Assembly: GCA_020025305.1 (NCBI GenBank)
Contig: JAHHSG010000008.1
Coordinates: 29,957 to 93,956 of the forward strand
Length of the DNA: 64,000 nt
Direction: 5' to 3'
Source of the DNA: Oscillospiraceae bacterium
Lineage (GTDB): Bacteria > Bacillota > Clostridia > Oscillospirales > Oscillospiraceae
Position numbers and translations under genes: made by a program. Shown one piece after another: positions 24,985 to 32,746 of this stretch; within the stretch, counting starts at the first letter, position 1; each line of letters opens with the position of its first letter. The notes below the pieces were generated by a model, which was not told the origin of the DNA, made no database searches, and saw only the letters and a list, made by a program, of their open reading frames with translations.

Positions 24985-25054
24985 TTCTAAGCTTTTGATT
25001 CTTTGAGAAATATTTCATTTTGACGGAAAGCAACAGGCGGAAAGAACGTGGCAG

Positions 25055-25732
25055 TCAAAATACCCAGCGGAAATGACCCGTTACCGGATGGCGGTACATC
25101 TGATTGCGTTCTACAGCGTCCTCCACAGGATTGCCGTGGTGGATGAGAAAGGGGATTCCGTCCCGATTGCGGCGATCAGAGCATAGGCCGATGTGTTCAC
25201 GATCACCGAACACCACAATGTCGCCGCCCTGCCACTCCTCTGGATTGTCGAAATCATTGCTCAGTACCTGTGCGTGGCGGCGGAAAAAGGTGTCCAGTGT
25301 ATTAACACGGCGAAAGTCAATGTTGCCGTCGGGGATGGGAATAAAAGGGTAGGCATCAGGTGCTTGCCGGATGTCTGCATCCACCAAATCCTTCAGAGGA
25401 TAGCCAGCCGCCATAAAGGCCTGCCAGATCACATCTGTGCAAACCCCCAGACCATCATCTGGATACCCGCCGTCGTAGTATTTGCTTTTGTAGTGCGGGT
25501 CGGTGGCAATGTAGGCTCTGGCACCCAGCACAAGATCGGTCAAGTCATCCAGTCCGTCGCCATCCTCGTCGTGGTCACTGTACAGCTCCATGATTCCCAG
25601 TTCTTCTCCGGTGTAGTATCGCTCTGGCCATAAGAGAATAGCCGATGCTGCACCAATAAGAAGCAGCAGGCCAAGGAGAAGTTTTGCAAGGAATCCAAGT
25701 CTGCGGGGAGACCGGGTGTCAGAAGAAGCCAT
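25055..25732 (-). CDS. DUF1287 exported protein
   Basis: Membrane-anchored or secreted protein of about 225 residues: basic N-terminus, one hydrophobic helix (about 12-32), then a DUF1287 domain of the NlpC/P60-like superfamily. Visible phrases are GYPDDGLGVCTDVIWQAF (candidate nucleophile Cys near 95), RRVNTLDTFFRRHA, GDIVVFGDREHIGLCSD (candidate His) and a final FRWVF. AAAGGCGG is 6 nt before the ATG. The fold suggests a cell-wall or peptide hydrolase; no activity is established for the family. Confidence 0.82.
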   Translation of the reverse strand: MASSDTRSPRRLGFLAKLLLGLLLLIGAASAILLWPERYYTGEELGIMELYSDHDEDGDGLDDLTDLVLGARAYIATDPHYKSKYYDGGYPDDGLGVCTDVIWQAFMAAGYPLKDLVDADIRQAPDAYPFIPIPDGNIDFRRVNTLDTFFRRHAQVLSNDFDNPEEWQGGDIVVFGDREHIGLCSDRRNRDGIPFLIHHGNPVEDAVERNQMYRHPVTGHFRWVF

Positions 25733-26171
25733 AAGAAACCGCCTTTCTGCCTTTGGATGATTGTTAAACCTATGATAGCACGATCTGCCGCCCCTGTCGA
25801 ACAACAAAAAAGTAAAAAAAGTAAAAAAAGCAGTCAATCAAAAAACTCATGCGAAATCAGGAGAGAAAGGTGGAGAGGCGGCATACAAAACCGGCGTGTA
25901 TCCAAAGTGGATACACGCCGGTTCTTGTGCGAGAATGATTGGTGCAGTCGTCCTGTGCTTCTGCCTCTGCGTGCGGCTCACAAGGGAAAAGCAGGGAACG
26001 CAGCTATTTTCCGCTTTTGCACAGAAGTGAGCAGCGAAGGGCGGTGAACAGCCCTGGTGCCATCCATGGAAATGCGGCCGTCATAAAGGCATGGATCATA
26101 GTTTGCCCCGCTTCGAAAAAGCCCGTTCATTTCCTCTGCATGACGAGAAAAGGAAGCCGGAAAAGCGGCGG
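25733..26171. other. 439-bp stretch without a gene
   Basis: Contains the hairpin at 25889-25923 and otherwise no reading frame with a start signal or recognisable product on either strand. Confidence 0.5.
25889..25923. terminator. 15-bp perfect hairpin
   Basis: AACCGGCGTGTATCC pairs exactly with its complement around 5 nt. On the minus strand it ends in TTTTGTATG. It may end the padR-DUF2812 transcript. Confidence 0.6.
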
Positions 26172-26720
26172 CTATTTGAGCTCGTATTCGTCCTTGCGCT
26201 TTTTCAGCTTTCGTCCGCAGTGGATCAGCAGATACAGATAGAGAACCAGAAGGGAGGAAGACAAAATGGTGAAAAAAGTCCTCGTCGCACCCAAATCTCC
26301 GCTGAAGGAAGTGAACCAGTTCGGGAGGACACAGCTCAGGAAAATCAGAAAAAGCGGCAACATCCGTGTTTGGATAATGTGGCGGATCATGTCTGCCTTG
26401 GAGGCGGCATCCGAGAAAATTTCTCCGTCACTTTCTATCTGAATTTCTGAGGCGGGCTTTCGGAAATAAAACCAGCCGCCAAAACTGTCCAAATACTCCC
26501 AGCCGTAATCGCTGAAAATCTGCACATAATCGCTGCTCTGCTTTCCGTTTTTATAGTCCAGACGATAGATCACATCTTCGGGTGTGCAGGGCTCAAACAG
26601 GAAAAAGCAGGGAGGAATGAATTTTACAAAGCGTAGTCCGTTCTTGTGGTGATTACGCAGCCAGATTTCTTCCTCTTCATAGTCGGCAACAGTGAAAAAA
26701 TGCAGTTTCATTTTACTCAT
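26172..26720 (-). CDS. DUF2812 membrane protein
   Basis: Protein of 182 residues: a soluble N-terminal domain (about 1-100, with EEEEIWLRNHHKNGLRF and the FEPCTPEDVIYRLDYK and YSDYGWEY-type segments of DUF2812) and two C-terminal transmembrane helices followed by a basic tail. The family is nearly always encoded beside a PadR regulator, as here, where its start overlaps padR by 8 bp. It may modulate the regulator or sense membrane stress; function unknown. Confidence 0.82.
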   Translation of the reverse strand: MSKMKLHFFTVADYEEEEIWLRNHHKNGLRFVKFIPPCFFLFEPCTPEDVIYRLDYKNGKQSSDYVQIFSDYGWEYLDSFGGWFYFRKPASEIQIESDGEIFSDAASKADMIRHIIQTRMLPLFLIFLSCVLPNWFTSFSGDLGATRTFFTILSSSLLVLYLYLLIHCGRKLKKRKDEYELK

Positions 26721-27036
26721 GAAGGTACTCTCCTTTGCTGTTTTTGTATAGACGCTCTATTCGTCTGACTTCAAGAGATAATATTTCCCGTCCCAAAGGG
26801 GTGATTTGATAGAGCTTTCTCTTGTCTTCTTCGGCATAAAAGGCAATCAAGCCGTCCTTTTCCATTTTTGCGAGGGTGCCGTACATCGTTCCCGGGCTGA
26901 TGGAGACAGCGTTACCGGTCATTTGCTTGACCTGTTGGCCGATGCCGTATCCATGCTGCGGCGTTTGCAGACAAAACAAGATGTAAAATCCGGTTTCAGT
27001 CATGGGCACATAGATGCGCCGAATTCGTTCTTCCAT
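26713..27036 (-). CDS. PadR-family transcriptional regulator
   Basis: Winged-helix repressor of 107 residues: TETGFYILFCLQTPQHGYGIGQQVKQMTG, then the recognition region VSISPGTMYGTLAKMEKDGLIAFYAEEDKRKLYQITPLGREIL. It probably represses its own operon with the DUF2812 gene, through the repeats at 27058-27082 that overlap the transcription start. Preceded by AGGAGG; the 3' end overlaps the DUF2812 gene by 8 bp. Inducer unknown. Confidence 0.9.
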   Translation of the reverse strand: MEERIRRIYVPMTETGFYILFCLQTPQHGYGIGQQVKQMTGNAVSISPGTMYGTLAKMEKDGLIAFYAEEDKRKLYQITPLGREILSLEVRRIERLYKNSKGEYLHE

Positions 27037-27057
27037 AGTTCCTCCTTAGTATCTCAC

Positions 27058-27082
27058 CTCGATGTATCGAAGCTCGATGTAT
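27058..27082. promoter_or_regulatory. PadR-type operator repeats
   Basis: CTCGATGTAT occurs at 27058-27067 and 27073-27082, 15 bp apart, with a TCGAAGCTCGA-like dyad between. They sit directly downstream of the padR -10 box, where a bound PadR would block transcription. Confidence 0.55.
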
Positions 27083-27084
27083 GA

Positions 27085-27113
27085 AGTGTAGCACGGTCCG
27101 GGAGAGTTGTCAA
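27085..27113 (-). promoter_or_regulatory. padR operon promoter
   Basis: On the minus strand TTGACA, 17-nt spacer, TACACT. Confidence 0.75.
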
Positions 27114-27160
27114 GAGCTGATCCCTCTGGCAATAGAAGCTGCGGCAAGGAAATATAGAGA

Positions 27161-27193
27161 AGTGCCGTACATGGTAGAACCATGTACGGCACT
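27161..27193. terminator. terminator of Crp/Fnr gene 1
   Basis: AGTGCCGTACATGGT pairs exactly with its complement around AGA, 1 bp past the stop codon. T-rich on both sides. Confidence 0.75.
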
Positions 27194-27194
27194 T

Positions 27195-27857
27195 TTATAT
27201 GTGCAGAAGTCGAAAACTATTTCGGTAAAACTCGATGAAGCCCTCTTTCTGGAGCTGGCTCAGTTCACGGGACAGGGCGCTGCGATTGGCCCCCAGAAAC
27301 TCTGCCATCTCACAGCGGGTAAAGGGGAGGGTGAAATAATCCTGCCCTGCGTCCCTGCTGCAGTCCTGCAAAAACAAGAGAACACGCCGCCGCAGCCGCG
27401 GTTCAGACAAATATTGCAGCCGCCGCCGGAGGTGGAAAAATTTTTTGGCGCCCTCGGAAAAGAGATTGTGCCGCAGGCGGACATGGCACGGACAGCCCTG
27501 ACCACAGTCGGAGAGGATGGCATGCAGCGACAAAAAAAGAACCTGTGCCCCGTCCGGCGTTTGCAGGGTTACGGGGCTGGGCCTTTGGGCCCCCATGAGC
27601 AGATCACCGAAAACGCTGCCCGGCTTGTGACGGGTCACCAACTGCATGGAACCGTCTGGGTGATACTGTACAGCATCCACAATGCCGTCCAGAATGATCC
27701 CGGCCTGCGACACAGTATCGCCGGCCTGCCAAAGAATCGCGCCCTTGCCGTAAGAACGTATAGGTGCGCCCAGACAGTGTACCAGCTGCAGGATCTCAGC
27801 CTCACTCATGCCAGCAAAGAGAGAGGCTCTTTTTAAAAGATCGATCTTTATTTCCAT
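27195..27857 (-). CDS. Crp/Fnr-family transcriptional regulator 1
   Basis: Regulator of about 220 residues with an N-terminal cyclic-nucleotide-binding-type beta barrel (about 10-120) and a C-terminal helix-turn-helix (FTRCEMAEFLGANRSALSRELSQLQKEGFIEF, about 170-205). Cysteines occur in CPCH and elsewhere but not in an N-terminal FNR cluster arrangement. The start at 27857 is set by GGAGG 6 nt upstream. It is divergent from the ECF S-component gene, and the palindrome at 27874-27887 lies between them. Its C-terminus closely resembles that of the second Crp/Fnr protein in this window, so the two are paralogs. Confidence 0.87.
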   Translation of the reverse strand: MEIKIDLLKRASLFAGMSEAEILQLVHCLGAPIRSYGKGAILWQAGDTVSQAGIILDGIVDAVQYHPDGSMQLVTRHKPGSVFGDLLMGAQRPSPVTLQTPDGAQVLFLSLHAILSDCGQGCPCHVRLRHNLFSEGAKKFFHLRRRLQYLSEPRLRRRVLLFLQDCSRDAGQDYFTLPFTRCEMAEFLGANRSALSRELSQLQKEGFIEFYRNSFRLLHI

Positions 27858-27873
27858 AGATTTCCTCCTCTTG

Positions 27874-27887
27874 GTTGCGAATGCAAC
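27874..27887. promoter_or_regulatory. GTTGC-N4-GCAAC palindrome (Crp/Fnr-type operator)
   Basis: Perfect 5-bp arms with a 4-nt spacer, 16 bp upstream of the regulator's start codon and 71 bp upstream of the ECF gene. The same shape occurs before the other Crp/Fnr gene at 48806-48819. Confidence 0.5.
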
Positions 27888-27958
27888 GATCCATTCTGAA
27901 AAACATGATACTATGAAAAAGATAAAAATACAACACAAAGGATAAAGGATGAGGAAAG

Positions 27959-28480
27959 ATGAACAAGAAAGTTTTGTGGATTACGGAGACGGCGGTCATG
28001 ACCGCTGTGCTGATTGCGCTGCAAGTGATTACCAAGCCCATGGGGCAGGTGGTTACCGGCTCGTGCGTCAATTTGGTGCTGGGAGTGGCGGCGATTGCAG
28101 GCGGTCTGTGGTGCGGTGTGACGGTGGCAGTTTTAAGCCCCTTTTTCGCGTTTTTGCTGCACATTGGGCCTGCACTTCTCCCCATTGTTCCCATGATCGC
28201 CATCGGGAATGCCGTTCTAGTGGTAGTTCTCTATCTGCTGGCGGGGCAGAAGCCACTGGGGGCTGTAAGTTATGCAGCTGCTGTTGCTGCGGCTGCAGCA
28301 AAGTTCGTAACTTTGTGGCTGCTGATTGTAAAGCTGGTACTGCCGATGTTGGGCTTGCCGGAACAGAAGATGGCAGTGATGTCTGCGATGTTTACGTGGC
28401 CGCAGCTGGTGACTGCTCTTATCGGAGGTGTGGTGGCCGTGACTGTTGCGCCTGTGATCCGCAAGGCTCTCCACAAATAA
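27959..28480 (+). CDS. ECF transporter S component
   Basis: Membrane substrate-capture subunit of 173 residues with six hydrophobic helices (ITETAVMTAVLIALQVITKPMGQ; GSCVNLVLGVAAIAGGLWCGVTVAVLSPF; then four more). S components bind vitamins or metals and use a shared EcfAA'T module, which is not encoded here, so it is probably a group II system. A weak ribosome-binding site (GAGGAAAG) precedes the ATG. Divergent from Crp/Fnr gene 1, which probably controls it. Substrate not predictable from sequence. Confidence 0.8.
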   Translation: MNKKVLWITETAVMTAVLIALQVITKPMGQVVTGSCVNLVLGVAAIAGGLWCGVTVAVLSPFFAFLLHIGPALLPIVPMIAIGNAVLVVVLYLLAGQKPLGAVSYAAAVAAAAAKFVTLWLLIVKLVLPMLGLPEQKMAVMSAMFTWPQLVTALIGGVVAVTVAPVIRKALHK

Positions 28481-28488
28481 TATCTGCA

Positions 28489-28535
28489 AATAATAAAAGA
28501 GAGACGTTCCTGAGGAACGTCTCTCTTTTATTATT
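28489..28535. terminator. 22-bp bidirectional terminator
   Basis: AATAATAAAAGAGAGACGTTCC pairs exactly with its complement around TGA. It serves both the ECF gene and the convergent PsiE-like gene (ends 8 and 5 bp away). Confidence 0.9.
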
Positions 28536-28540
28536 CAAGT

Positions 28541-28966
28541 TTACTGCGGATTCTCATCGTTGGACGGCTCTGAGAAAAACTTGGAGACCTCTTTGTGGAG
28601 ATCCTTGCCCTGCAGGAGAAAACGGCGGATAGCAAACATTCCTGCAAGAGCAATGACGCTGACGATGATGGTGATGGAATCGTCGTGGGTGAGGATGATA
28701 TTACGGGCAATAGCCACGGTGACCACTTCCATCAGATTTCCGGGCGTCATATCAATCAGCATTCGTACAAACTCCAAACCAACCACGATGCTGAGGATGT
28801 TTTGCAAAAAGAGGTCGCTGGAGGGGAAATAGCTGGGATCAACGATGACGCGGTAGGCCTCCATGCCCAGATTGCCCACCAGCACCACAATGGTTAATGC
28901 TGCCAGCAGGATTTCAATAATATAGAGTAACTTTTGAAAGAATTTTTCGATAAGGGGATTGTGCAT
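28541..28966 (-). CDS. PsiE-family membrane protein
   Basis: Small membrane protein of 141 residues with four hydrophobic helices. The family phrase LEFVRMLIDMTPGNLMEVVTVAIARNIILTHDD lies near residues 64-96. In E. coli the family's founding member is phosphate-starvation inducible, but its role is unknown. A basic/acidic cytoplasmic tail ends it. The gene is monocistronic; a short duplex AT-rich region upstream shows no clear promoter. Confidence 0.82.
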   Translation of the reverse strand: MHNPLIEKFFQKLLYIIEILLAALTIVVLVGNLGMEAYRVIVDPSYFPSSDLFLQNILSIVVGLEFVRMLIDMTPGNLMEVVTVAIARNIILTHDDSITIIVSVIALAGMFAIRRFLLQGKDLHKEVSKFFSEPSNDENPQ

Positions 28967-29178
28967 ACAGTGGCCTCCGATATTAGTTAAGATGTGATCA
29001 AGGATACTTGCCTATGAACTTATGGTGAAGATAAAGGCAAATTTTCATCATCATATCATTGGATGATGATCAAGTCAATAAAAAAGTGATGTAATGACAG
29101 GTGTATGGAAGAAAAAAAGAAAAATTTACTTCATTCAGTCATCTGCCGCCGCTCTTTGGCGGCTGACGAAAAAGGATG

Positions 29179-29433
29179 CTATTTTTGAAGATAGGCTTGA
29201 TAGGCGCTCTCCAGCCACACCTTCAAAGCTTCCACACCCTCTTCATCCCATGAGAAGTCATGCTCCACCACATCCGTGGCGACCTCGTAGCAGTAGACGG
29301 TATAGACAGCTGCATGGAGCAGTTGGTTTTCCTTATCGGTGGCAAAACGGTAGCGGAAATCGCCAATATTGCCGGTATAGACAAATGCCCGATTAAACCA
29401 GCGGGGCGTCAGCTGGGAAAACTGCGGATGCAT
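29179..29433 (-). CDS. conserved-looking small protein, unknown
   Basis: Protein of 84 residues, not recognised. It has a perfect AGGAGG 6 nt before the ATG and its own promoter, so it is probably real. The sequence is rich in aromatic residues (RWFNRAFVYTGNIGDFRYRF, YTVYCYEVA) with an acidic middle (DVVEHDFSWDEEGVEAL) and no membrane segment. It looks like a compact cytosolic alpha/beta protein. Confidence 0.65.
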   Translation of the reverse strand: MHPQFSQLTPRWFNRAFVYTGNIGDFRYRFATDKENQLLHAAVYTVYCYEVATDVVEHDFSWDEEGVEALKVWLESAYQAYLQK

Positions 29434-29461
29434 GGAAGGCCTCCTTATATAGGATGCTGTT

Positions 29462-29491
29462 ATTATAGCATAGGGATACTGCCGATAGCAA
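29462..29491 (-). promoter_or_regulatory. promoter of the 84-residue gene
   Basis: On the minus strand TTGCTA, 18-nt spacer, TATAAT, about 28 bp from the start codon. Confidence 0.55.
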
Positions 29492-29601
29492 GGGCTGGTG
29501 GTTGCAAAGCCGGAAAGATATGTTATACTATTCAGTTGTCGATAAAAAGCGGGATGGAAAGTAAAAAGGAAAAGAATCCCCTTTTTAGAGGATAAAAGTC
29601 C

Positions 29602-29630
29602 TTGCCTGCAAGTGTTCTTTGTGGTATATA
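29602..29630 (+). promoter_or_regulatory. pfkA promoter
   Basis: TTGCCT, 17-nt spacer, TATATA with an extended TGG before the -10. The leader to the start codon is about 60 nt. Confidence 0.6.
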
Positions 29631-29695
29631 TTTTGTGATATATATTACGAGAAAGGACAAGAAGGCGGGAGAGCCGGAAAAGTGAGGTTCAAACT

Positions 29696-30673
29696 ATGGA
29701 AAATAAAGTGAAGAGAATCGGCGTGCTGACCAGCGGTGGAGACGCACCCGGCATGAATGCAGCCATTCGTGCTGTAGCGCGTACGGCAGCTAAGTTGGGA
29801 ATTGAGTGCGTGGGAATCCGTCGTGGTTGGGCCGGGCTCATTGCCGGCGATATCACACTGCTGGACTCATCCAGTGTCAGCCACATCATCAACCGCGGCG
29901 GTACCATGCTTTATACGGCCCGCAGCGATGAGTTTCGCACGCAGGCAGGCCAGCAAAAAGCAGCAGGCACCTGCAAGCTGTTGGGGTTGGACGGTATTGT
30001 GGCTATTGGTGGTGATGGTACATTCCGTGGTGCCCAGGATCTGTCCAAGTACGGCGTTGCCGTGGTTGGCATCCCCGGTACGATTGATAATGACATTGTT
30101 TGCACAGATTACACGATCGGGTTTGATACGGCCGCCAATACAGCGGTGGAGTGTATTGACCGGCTGCGTGACACCATGCAGTCCCACGAGCGCTGTTCTG
30201 TAGTGGAAGTTATGGGCCGTCATGCCGGTTATCTGGCACTCTATGTGGGGATGTCCGTGGGTGCCACGGCAGTACTGGTGCCGGAGAAAGAGTTTAATTT
30301 TGAGGAGGATGTGGCAGAGAAGATCCGCCGCTCCCGTCTCAATGGCAAAACAAACTTTATGATTGTAGTGGCCGAGGGTGCGGCCAGCGCTGTAGATGTA
30401 GGCAAGCAGATCGAGAAGGAGCTGGGGCTGGATCCTCGTGTTACTATTCTGGGCCATATCCAGCGCGGCGGCTGTCCTACGGCGAAAGATCGCGTCATGG
30501 CGACCCGTATGGGTTATGAGGCGGTACGTGTACTGGCTGAGGGAAAGACCAACCGTGTGATCTGCGCCGATGACGATGTCATTCGGGATGTGGATATTGA
30601 TGAGGGGTTGGCTATGAAAAAGACCCTGAACGCAGAGGAATACGCCGTCATGGAAGCCATGTCCGGACTGTAA
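29696..30673 (+). CDS. pfkA: ATP-dependent 6-phosphofructokinase
   Basis: Glycolytic enzyme, 325 residues, phosphorylating fructose 6-phosphate. Signature residues are all present: GVLTSGGDAPGMNAAIRAV at 10-28, YTARS near 75, the ATP-site GGDGT (Gly, not Asp, so ATP rather than PPi), the catalytic PGTIDND near 125-131, EVMGRHAGYLAL near 164-175, and GHIQRGG near 250. Length is that of bacterial PfkA. GAGG lies 9 nt before the ATG. It is followed after 15 bp by yesL, likely on one transcript. Confidence 0.96.
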   Translation: MENKVKRIGVLTSGGDAPGMNAAIRAVARTAAKLGIECVGIRRGWAGLIAGDITLLDSSSVSHIINRGGTMLYTARSDEFRTQAGQQKAAGTCKLLGLDGIVAIGGDGTFRGAQDLSKYGVAVVGIPGTIDNDIVCTDYTIGFDTAANTAVECIDRLRDTMQSHERCSVVEVMGRHAGYLALYVGMSVGATAVLVPEKEFNFEEDVAEKIRRSRLNGKTNFMIVVAEGAASAVDVGKQIEKELGLDPRVTILGHIQRGGCPTAKDRVMATRMGYEAVRVLAEGKTNRVICADDDVIRDVDIDEGLAMKKTLNAEEYAVMEAMSGL

Positions 30674-30688
30674 ACCGGGAGGGATAAG

Positions 30689-31318
30689 GTGTTTCGCTCA
30701 CTTTTTGATCCGGATAGCAGCTTTGGACGGGCTATGGATCTTTTGCTTCGGCTCATCATTCTCAATGTATTATGGCTGGTGTGTTCACTGCCCCTTGTTA
30801 CGCTGGGCGCATCCACCACAGCGCTGTGCTCGGTGCTGATGAAGTTTCGGGAGGGCGAGGAGAGCCATGTAGCCCGCCGCTTCTTCGCGGCATGGCGACA
30901 GAACTGGAAGCGTGCCACCGGCACATGGCTCCTCTTGTTGACGCTGCTGGCGCTCTTCCTCTTCGATCTCTGCTTTGGCAAATGGATGGAGAGCTTTTTG
31001 TGGAAAGTGATCGCCGTGGCGGGGCTGCAGGTGGTGGCGATGGAATATATCTTTCTCTATCCGCTGCTGGCACGATATGAAAATACATGGCGGGCCCATA
31101 TGTGTAATGCGCTGCGGCTGGGGATCGGTTATTTTCCACGCTTTATGCTCATTTGGCTCCTTTGGGCCGGTGCCATTGCGCTGACGCTGTACTCACCGGG
31201 GACGCTCCACTCCATGATTGCGGTGTGGGCACTGCTGGGTTGGAGCGGTCTGCACTATCTAAATCTTTGTATCCTCCGTCCTGTTTTTGATCAGCTGGAC
31301 AGCTCAGAGAAAAAATAA
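30689..31318 (+). CDS. YesL-family (DUF624) membrane protein
   Basis: Membrane protein of 209 residues with five or six hydrophobic helices. The DUF624 pattern is clear: an amphipathic N-terminus (MFRSLFDPDSSFGRAMD), then NVLWLVCSLPLVTLGASTTALCSV near 30-52 and FFAAWRQNWKRATGTWLLL near 66-84. Start is GTG at 30689 with GGAGG 6-7 nt upstream. In Firmicutes the family is often linked to carbohydrate uptake loci; here it trails pfkA. Exact role unknown. Confidence 0.85.
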   Translation: MFRSLFDPDSSFGRAMDLLLRLIILNVLWLVCSLPLVTLGASTTALCSVLMKFREGEESHVARRFFAAWRQNWKRATGTWLLLLTLLALFLFDLCFGKWMESFLWKVIAVAGLQVVAMEYIFLYPLLARYENTWRAHMCNALRLGIGYFPRFMLIWLLWAGAIALTLYSPGTLHSMIAVWALLGWSGLHYLNLCILRPVFDQLDSSEKK

Positions 31319-31755
31319 AGAGCCGTATCGTCATATAGAAACAAGATAAAATGCCCGCAGGGGCAAGCTAACGTACACCTCATCTGTGAGACAGCATTCT
31401 TTGCTATCTGGCAGATGAGGTGATTTTTTGCGCAAAAGGGAGTGTGGGGCAACGATGCGCACCGGAGGTTAAGAAACAATGGTGGTTGAGACGATGCGTT
31501 CGTGCATCTGAGTCATGGGGAGACGGTACGGCGCGTCAAAGTTTCCTGCAGGCGTTGTAAGCAAAGTCTATTTCACCCATGAACCGATTGCGTATCCGAA
31601 CGTGTATCTTTCAAGACAGAGCAAGCCAAAAGGCTTGCCGTCTGCGGTGTACAGACAACAAGCCTTTTGGGGAGCGTGAACCGTTTTGATTGGTAGTGTC
31701 GAACTTTAGGGGCCTCTTCTTTTTGCCGTCATCCATATTTTGAGACGTCAGCTTA
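31319..31755. other. 437-bp stretch without a gene
   Basis: Contains the pfkA-yesL terminator (31376-31430) and a pair of overlapping hairpins at 31621-31670: GCAAGCC-AAAA-GGCTTGC, and CCAAAAGGCTTG pairing with CAAGCCTTTTGG. The two are mutually exclusive. No convincing reading frame. Confidence 0.45.
31376..31430 (+). terminator. pfkA-yesL terminator
   Basis: CACCTCATCTG pairs with CAGATGAGGTG across 25 nt and is followed by ATTTTTTG. Confidence 0.7.
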
Positions 31756-32700
31756 TTATAGATCAAATACACCCATAATGAAGATGCCGGCGACCACCAG
31801 TGCGATCATGAGATAGTGCTTCCAGGACAGCTTTTCCTTGAGGAACAGGCGGCTCCACAGTACGGAGGCGGCACAGTAGGAGGAGATGATGGGTGCAGAC
31901 ATGGCCAGATGCTGGGTATCCGAGATAGCGAAGATGTAGCAGAACTGCCCCACTGTTTCACACAGAGCACCGGTATATTTGGGGAGCTCCCGGCGGGGCA
32001 CCAGACGGTCGCGCTTGATCAGCACCACATAGATGAAGCACAATACGGCGGCGAAGAGGAAGGTCAGCTCATAGGCCACGTTAGCGGAGCTTACACCGAC
32101 TTCAGAATCAACGGGAAGAGCCATCAGCTTGTTGATCCTGGCAATGGCGAAGTTATCGGCAAAGGTACCGGCAGCATCCAGAATGCAGTAGGCAACAGGC
32201 ATGGCCAGCGCCATGAAGGACTTGGCATACTTATAGTTGCTTGCTTTCTGCCGCTCGGCACGGAGAGCATCATCCTCAAAGTGATCCACCACGCCAAGAC
32301 CGATGGCACCAACGCAGACCAGCGCTACAGCACAGATGGCAAGCGGGGAGTAATCCCCTGCGCCCACTGTCAGCAGAGTGATGACAGCTACCAGCGCACC
32401 GGAGGAATTGCAGATGGGAGAGGAGATGGACAGCTCAATATACCGAAGGCCCAGATATCCCATGGCCATGGAAAGAATGTACAATAGGGATACCGGCAGG
32501 TAAGTGAGGATGATTTGGAAGGAAATAATGGTACCATTGGCGAAGATTTCGTAACAGGCGTGCAGACCCATCACCACGCCCACTGCAATCACCATTTTCA
32601 GATGGCTGTACTTATCATCGGCATCACGGCAGCCGAGTTTGGAAAAGAGATCAGAACCGCTCCAAAACAGGAGGGTGATAATAGAAAGCCAAAACCACAT
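31756..32700 (-). CDS. EamA/DMT-family transporter
   Basis: Drug/metabolite-type membrane transporter of 314 residues with about ten helices in two halves; the end is typical (APIISSYCAASVLWSRLFLKEKLSWKHYLMIALVVAGIFIMG). The start at 32700 has AAGGAG 11 nt upstream, a little long. It is 46 bp downstream of the YnbB-like gene with no terminator between, so the two are probably co-transcribed. Such transporters export or import amino acids or metabolites; substrate unknown. Confidence 0.83.
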   Translation of the reverse strand: MWFWLSIITLLFWSGSDLFSKLGCRDADDKYSHLKMVIAVGVVMGLHACYEIFANGTIISFQIILTYLPVSLLYILSMAMGYLGLRYIELSISSPICNSSGALVAVITLLTVGAGDYSPLAICAVALVCVGAIGLGVVDHFEDDALRAERQKASNYKYAKSFMALAMPVAYCILDAAGTFADNFAIARINKLMALPVDSEVGVSSANVAYELTFLFAAVLCFIYVVLIKRDRLVPRRELPKYTGALCETVGQFCYIFAISDTQHLAMSAPIISSYCAASVLWSRLFLKEKLSWKHYLMIALVVAGIFIMGVFDL

Positions 32701-32746
32701 AATTTAATTTTCTCCTTACATTAACACAGATATGAATATTAAGACT

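Noticed and set aside
31497..31677. A short plus-strand frame beginning near 31517
   Set aside because: No ribosome-binding site; it overlaps the paired hairpins at 31621-31670.
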